A stretch of 11,762 nt of DNA from Euperipatoides rowelli (lineage: Eukaryota; Onychophora; Udeonychophora; Euonychophora; Peripatopsidae): assembly GCA_003024985.2 (NCBI GenBank), contig PXIH01S0021245.1; one strand, 5' to 3'. The translations under genes and the position numbers were made by a program. The notes under the pieces were generated by a model, which was not told where the DNA came from, did not search any database, and saw only the letters and a list, made by a program, of their open reading frames with translations. Of the stretch, positions 7,994-11,762 are shown piece by piece (the stretch's first letter is position 1; each line of letters starts with the position of its first letter).

Positions 7994-8248
7994 TTGGATG
8001 GTTGGTTGTATTTAAAATAATTTGTATTTTAATATTAAGGGTTTTAAGAAGTTGTGTTAATGTCTTCGTATTGAAATTGTTGTTTTAATATATTTACATT
8101 ATATTTATTTAAATGTTTTTTTAGTGTGATTCTGAGAATTGCGTAAATGCTTAATGAAAGATTCTAAAATTTACATGTAGTGAGATTGTTTTGTTTTAAA
8201 ATCCAATAAATATTGTTAAAGTGCAAAGGTTGTTGTGCTGGTAATGAT
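7994..8248. other. A+T-rich sequence after the PLE fragment
   Basis: This could be the 3' untranslated part of the element, because plus-strand homology has just ended at a coding stop. The inverted copy has no matching segment to confirm it. No gene was seen. Confidence 0.35.
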
Positions 8249-8273
8249 TTATTATTATTTTATTATTATTATT
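8249..8273 (+). repeat. TTA/ATT trinucleotide microsatellite
   Basis: Repeated TTA units with one extra T interrupting the register. The tract runs directly into the polypyrimidine tract. Confidence 0.85.
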
Positions 8274-8377
8274 CTTTTCCTTTTTCTGCTTCCCCTCTCC
8301 TCCTTTTCCTCCTCCTCCTTTTCCTCCTCCTCTTTTCTCCTTTTCCTCCTGTTTCTTTTTCTTTTCTGCTTTCTCTC
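8272..8377 (+). repeat. Polypyrimidine tract with perfect mirror repeat (triplex/H-DNA candidate)
   Basis: Of 106 bases only three are purines (8288, 8351, 8368), and 8289-8350 is an unbroken 62-base pyrimidine run of CCT and TTTT units. Bases 8297-8329 form a perfect 33-base mirror repeat centred at 8313. Mirror-symmetric homopurine/homopyrimidine DNA is the classic substrate for intramolecular triplex formation. The Phe/Leu/Pro/Ser-rich 90-codon frame across it (8213-8485) starts at a TTG and is a by-product of the repeat, not a gene. Confidence 0.85.
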
Positions 8378-9305
8378 ATTGTTATTATTTTTCCTTTTCT
8401 TATTATTTGTTTAATGTTTATTACAAAAACTACAGCTTTAGCCTATTACAGAGTTTGCATTCAACAAATTTCATCCGTAATATAAGAATATAATAAATCT
8501 TTGGAAAATTACACAAATTTGAAGAATTACAAGAATTAGGTATTGATATAATTTTATTCATTATAATTTTTGAATGAAATTTGCTAATTAAAAAATCTAG
8601 AATTTTGAGTATCGGTATTTACTGAATGTAAAAAAATAAAAATAGTAAAATTTTGATGTGTGGCGTTTGGTGTATTTTGATGGTATTTGTTAAATTTTGA
8701 TATGAAATTGTTTTCATGTAACTTATAGTTTATTATTTTGTTTATATCATAGTTGGAGGGATTATTATTCAATCATATTTAACTTTTTATTATAATGGGA
8801 ATATTCATTAAATTTCATGAAGGGTAATAATTCTAAATCATTACATAGTTCTACTTAAATGAATACATTTTTACACAAAAATATAACGTATCTATGGCTA
8901 TTAAAAGTGTTTTTTTTTTGTCTGCCTTATTGTAGTTAATAAAATTATGAAAAATAAATTTGATTTTTTATTAATGTTTGATTTTTGTTGTTAATTATTT
9001 ATGCTGTTGTATTTGTTTTCTTGAGGAGAGTGACTGGTTATAGTATGGTATCAAGGTATTTTTCAATTTATTTTTTTCAGATTCTAAAGTTTATATGGGG
9101 TATTTTTGCTCTCATGTTTTAAACTTTTATTAAAACTTTTTAGGAAATGAACTATTAAAATATAGGCTATTAAAGTAGTCTATACTTTTTTCATTTTGAT
9201 TTGAGAGATTTCAAATTAAAGTTTTTTTTGTTGGAAATTATTCATTTAGCCCTCTCCCTTTAGAGCAGTTAAATCTCACCCTATGTTATGAATCAAGTGG
9301 GTATA
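8378..9305. other. A+T-rich intergenic sequence, no gene seen
   Basis: ATTTTGAT occurs three times at 8650, 8674 and 8694. The 62-codon minus frame at 8772-8584 is Asn-rich and A+T-driven. T-runs are common. Nothing else was recognised. Confidence 0.45.
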
Positions 9306-9306
9306 G

Positions 9307-9337
9307 CTCCCCCAGGTCCCCCCTCCTCACCCCTAGC
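9307..9337 (+). repeat. C-run cluster
   Basis: TCCCCCAGGTCCCCCCTCC is followed by TCACCCC, giving three or more C-runs within ~30 bases of otherwise A+T-rich DNA. The minus strand is correspondingly G-rich, but three clean runs are one short of a canonical four-run quadruplex. Similar clusters recur at 10567-10579 and 10722-10740, two of them next to a CCCTAGCA-type word. Confidence 0.6.
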
Positions 9338-10555
9338 ATTTGCCCTGATTTTATTGGGAGAAGGGAGAAGTAATAAATCAATACACTATCCCAGATTTCA
9401 ACTAAGTTTACAGCCATGGTGTAAAGATGTACCAGTTATTATTGATTTTTAACTCTAAAGATAACATACAGCCTCCCACTCTCAAAAAATATTTTCACAT
9501 TTTTTTTTCATTTGCTTATAAACTTTTATTTCATAATCATTACCACGGTCATAATTATATTGTGAAATAATTATTCTGCTAACACTCTTTTAAAAAATTC
9601 AGTAGGCCTATTGTATTACATTGTAAGGATTATTTGCAGGCCTTTATAATGCTAACTTAAACATTTTTTGTTAAATATAAATAATATTTTATTTTCTCAT
9701 ACATTAAAATCCCCAAATCCTCCCTGAAATTCAGGGATTCTGTCCATTCCCATCTCGTTCCCACATCGACTTCATAAAATCATCCCTGTCCGTACCTAAT
9801 AGAAAGATAGTAATATACTACTTAGTGCTCTTACTAATTTAATAATGTAGAAATTTATATAAATAATTTGTATTTTTCCTTTTTTTAATAATCCATTTAA
9901 AAGTCTAACTAGCTCTTTTGACAATGAAATGATATAAAGCAAGTTACATTTTAGAAATTAATTAATAGGGAATTTAATAAAAACAAATTCATTCCAAATT
10001 CAATTTTAAATATTATTACTTTTTTTTTTCAACATTATATATTGTTAGATTAATAATGATGTGTTCCTTTTTTTTTGTTCTGTGTGTTTGAAAGGAATAA
10101 TTGTTTTTTAAAAAATAATCCTTTATAATTAGGTTATTGAATACTTTAACTATAGACAGGATTGGAGAACATTCGCATCTTTTTTTATAATTTTTGAAAA
10201 TGTGATCATATAACAGTTTCTTATTGCTGAAGAAATTTGCTGTTGAGTAAGAGAAATTAGATGTGTGTAAGACATAGAGAATTGTATTGCAAATCTAACC
10301 AATAATTCTCTTTTCTTTATTTTCTAGTTTTCAAGTTAAATAATTCTAGAGCATTTTCATATTATTAATGTATAGCTTGCTTAAAATTATTTTTAATATT
10401 TTTTAACATAATTCTAAGCTAATAGATTGTTTTATGGTCAGGGCAGAAATCATAGATCTTCTCTTGGTCATAATATGGAAGAGATTAGTTTTAATAATTA
10501 ATTTGTTTAGCTATTAGAAACTGTAAACGAGTTCAAAAATTTAATAAATATAGGT
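9338..10555. other. A+T-rich intergenic sequence, no gene seen
   Basis: A near-perfect hairpin CCCTGAA-A-TTCAGGG lies at 9722-9736, inside a less A+T-rich patch (9708-9800). GTAGGCCTATTG at 9603 is another TAGGCCTA-type word. T-runs at 10020 and 10070 are simple sequence. No open frame of note was seen. Confidence 0.45.
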
Positions 10556-10740
10556 AAAACATCATAATCCCCCCTCCCTAGCACATATCTTTTATAATAA
10601 ATGGCTAATGCTCTCCTTACCTTTATAAATACGTACGACTAAATGATGCCCTTTATAAATACACATGGATAAATGATGCACATAATTTAACTGTTACCAA
10701 AAAAGGGTCAAACATCATCTTACCCTTCCCCCCCTCCCCC
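10556..10740. repeat. Duplicated ACATCAT...C-run motif flanking a 30-bp tandem repeat
   Basis: AACATCATAATCCCCCCTCCC begins near 10558, and AAACATCATCTTACCCTTCC begins near 10711 and runs into CCCCCTCCCCC. The second looks like an expanded copy of the first. Between them lies the ~30-base tandem repeat. Confidence 0.4.
10589..10679 (+). repeat. ~30-bp tandem repeat, two clear copies and one decayed
   Basis: The copies at 10621-10649 and 10651-10679 share CTTTATAAATAC and TAAATGATGC with few differences, at a period of 30. An earlier decayed copy at 10589-10611 reads CTTTTATAATAAATGGCTAA and ends TGC. Confidence 0.75.
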
Positions 10741-10765
10741 ATCATTTTGTCTGATGTTTAACTAG

Positions 10766-10840
10766 TTAGGCTATATTTACATTGTATAGGTTTCTTAGCA
10801 ATTTCTAAAAGGCCTATAATACTCTGTAAATATAGCCTAA
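10766..10840. repeat. 16-bp perfect inverted repeat, 43-base loop
   Basis: TTAGGCTATATTTACA (10766-10781) is the exact reverse complement of TGTAAATATAGCCTAA (10825-10840). Outside the stem CTGATG (10751) and CATCAG (10843-10848) also pair. This hints at a ~100-base MITE-like or hairpin-forming unit. The loop contains AAGGCCTATAAT. No protein-coding role is suggested. Confidence 0.65.
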
Positions 10841-10848
10841 TATCATCA

Positions 10849-11330
10849 GGGCGTTTAACTTATTGTGCTTGATTTTGTGACCAAATACATACTATACTAT
10901 TCATTGGTGAACATGTTGTTCACTCAAATGGGCGTTATACATTTTCACTTATTAAAGGCTTTATTATCAAATAACTATGTGATGTCATGATATGATTCAA
11001 GAGTTTAAAAATAGATGCATGAAAATTCTGGAATAAAGATAAGATTAAATGAAAATACAAGTTTAATTATACAAATTAAATTAATATTATTTGAAAATAA
11101 TAAACACTTTTTTTAGGATGGAAATCAATTTAGTTGTATTAATTAAGTCACATGCTTATAGTCAGACAGCACGATATGAAAGAACGGGAGAATTAGAAAT
11201 TGAATATTTTTACTGAGATTTGATGTTACTACGTAATAAAAACAATATTCCCCAACCCTTTTATAAAATCAAGAGGTAAAATATACAATTTTTTTTTATT
11301 ATGGCTAAATGTAAAAGCATCCTTATTTTT
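10849..11330. other. A+T-rich intergenic sequence, no gene seen
   Basis: AGGGCGTTTAAC (10848), TGGGCGTTATAC (10930) and, farther on, AGGGCGTTAAAC (11547) repeat a CpG-containing word in a CpG-poor region. They may be scraps of one dispersed repeat. No frame or RNA gene was recognised. Confidence 0.4.
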
Positions 11331-11411
11331 TTTACAGTTTACTCGTAAACCCAACCTTAACCCTAACTAATACTACATAAAACACTACTAGGCTTCAACC
11401 CTATGATAATC
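11331..11411 (+). repeat. Possible relic of the terminal inverted repeat of the left element
   Basis: TTTACAGT, AACCTTA and AACCCTATGATAATC occur in the same order as in the right terminal repeat at 1535-1578, the last as an exact 15-base match. The spacing is larger here (AACCTTA to AACCC is 44 rather than 18 apart) and the sequence between is unrelated. It also holds TTAACCCTAAC, one and a half telomere-like units, and the small hairpin GTTTAC-TC-GTAAAC (11337-11350). Confidence 0.3.
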
Positions 11412-11762
11412 AAGATGTGCAATATGCCTTTTTGAAATATTATTTCTAAGTTTGCCATGCACATACTACTAAATTGTGCAAAAAAAAAAAAAAAGTTGCC
11501 CTTTCTCGCTTTCTATGCCAACCCTAAAAAATAAATTGTGCAAAAGAGGGCGTTAAACATTTAAATATATTTAAGGTACGATTGTTTACATTTTTACAAA
11601 ACGCCTTTCTTTATTGATTAGAAAAACTACAATTAGATAAAAATTGACCCAAAATTTTATTATTTTATTTTAATCGGTAATATTAAATAAGCCCTTTTTA
11701 ATTTATCAGTAGCTATCCCTTAAAAATTAGCCCAAATTTGTAAAGGGAAAATACTGTACATT
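11412..11762. other. A+T-rich sequence with a short direct repeat
   Basis: TAAATTGTGCAAAA occurs at 11470-11483, running into a poly-A tract, and again at 11532-11545. This places the two copies 62 bases apart around a less A+T-rich spacer. It could be a target-site-like duplication around a small insertion, or slippage. The remainder to the window end is A+T-rich and without a visible gene. Confidence 0.4.

Noticed and set aside
8213-8485. 90-codon plus-strand frame rich in Phe, Leu, Ser and Pro
   Set aside because: It starts at TTG and is a direct translation of the polypyrimidine tract.
8584-8772. 62-codon Asn-rich minus-strand frame
   Set aside because: Asn, Ile, Lys and Phe richness is what A+T-rich DNA gives; no family is recognised.
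11350-11368. Telomere-like AACCTTAACCCTAAC and, in the terminal repeats, GGGTTCAGGGTTA
   Set aside because: These are fewer than two exact TTAGGG units each. They are part of repeat sequence and do not form an interstitial telomere array.
1-11762. CRISPR array, bacterial operons, rRNA or intact tRNA genes
   Set aside because: No regular direct-repeat/spacer pattern, no ribosome binding site plus ORF clusters, and no full cloverleaf or rRNA motif was seen on either strand.

Overview
This is an A+T-rich (roughly three-quarters A+T by eye) stretch of eukaryotic nuclear DNA, most likely intergenic or intronic sequence of an invertebrate animal. It has no tightly packed ORFs, no ribosome binding sites, no operons and no rRNA or intact tRNA gene. 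The longest ATG-initiated frames are under about 80 codons and look like chance products of A+T-rich sequence. Supporting an animal origin are a degraded Penelope-like retroelement (PLE) GIY-YIG nuclease, a DNA element with long terminal inverted repeats, microsatellites, a possible tRNA-derived SINE, and repeated TAGGCCTA-type words (near 3669, 7471, 9604 and 10811). I cannot name the species.

Layout. Bases 1-1631 are a non-coding element bounded by ~124 bp inverted repeats that align without gaps; its left end is cut by the window edge. Bases 1632-1960 are less A+T-rich but unassigned. Around 2990-3320 is a second less A+T-rich island. On its minus strand a candidate first coding exon (ATG at 3068, consensus donor GTAAGT at 3004-2999) is the only plausible hint of a host gene, and it is a weak one. 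Bases 5137-5520 hold two diverged copies of a ~190 bp unit with tRNA-promoter-like boxes. Bases 6072-6153 and 6893-6976 are small degenerate tandem repeats.

The clearest coding remnant is at 7484-7993. Here pieces of the same GIY-YIG domain lie on both strands in the order N', C', N, C, where the prime marks inverted pieces. N' and N form a ~155 bp inverted repeat around a ~95 bp centre that is itself the inverted C piece. Both copies are dead. The plus copy is frameshifted by an apparent 2-nt loss, and the minus copy is rearranged and has lost key residues.

Rightward of this are a TTA microsatellite and a 106-nt polypyrimidine tract containing a 33-nt perfect mirror repeat (8272-8377). Several C-run clusters follow (9307, 10567, 10722), then a ~30 bp tandem repeat (10589-10679), a 16 bp perfect inverted repeat (10766-10840), and a possible relic of the left element's terminal repeat (11331-11411). 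Everything else is A+T-rich sequence in which I see no gene. No functional system is evident. The points most worth checking are the permuted PLE fold-back, the long-TIR element and the candidate exon.
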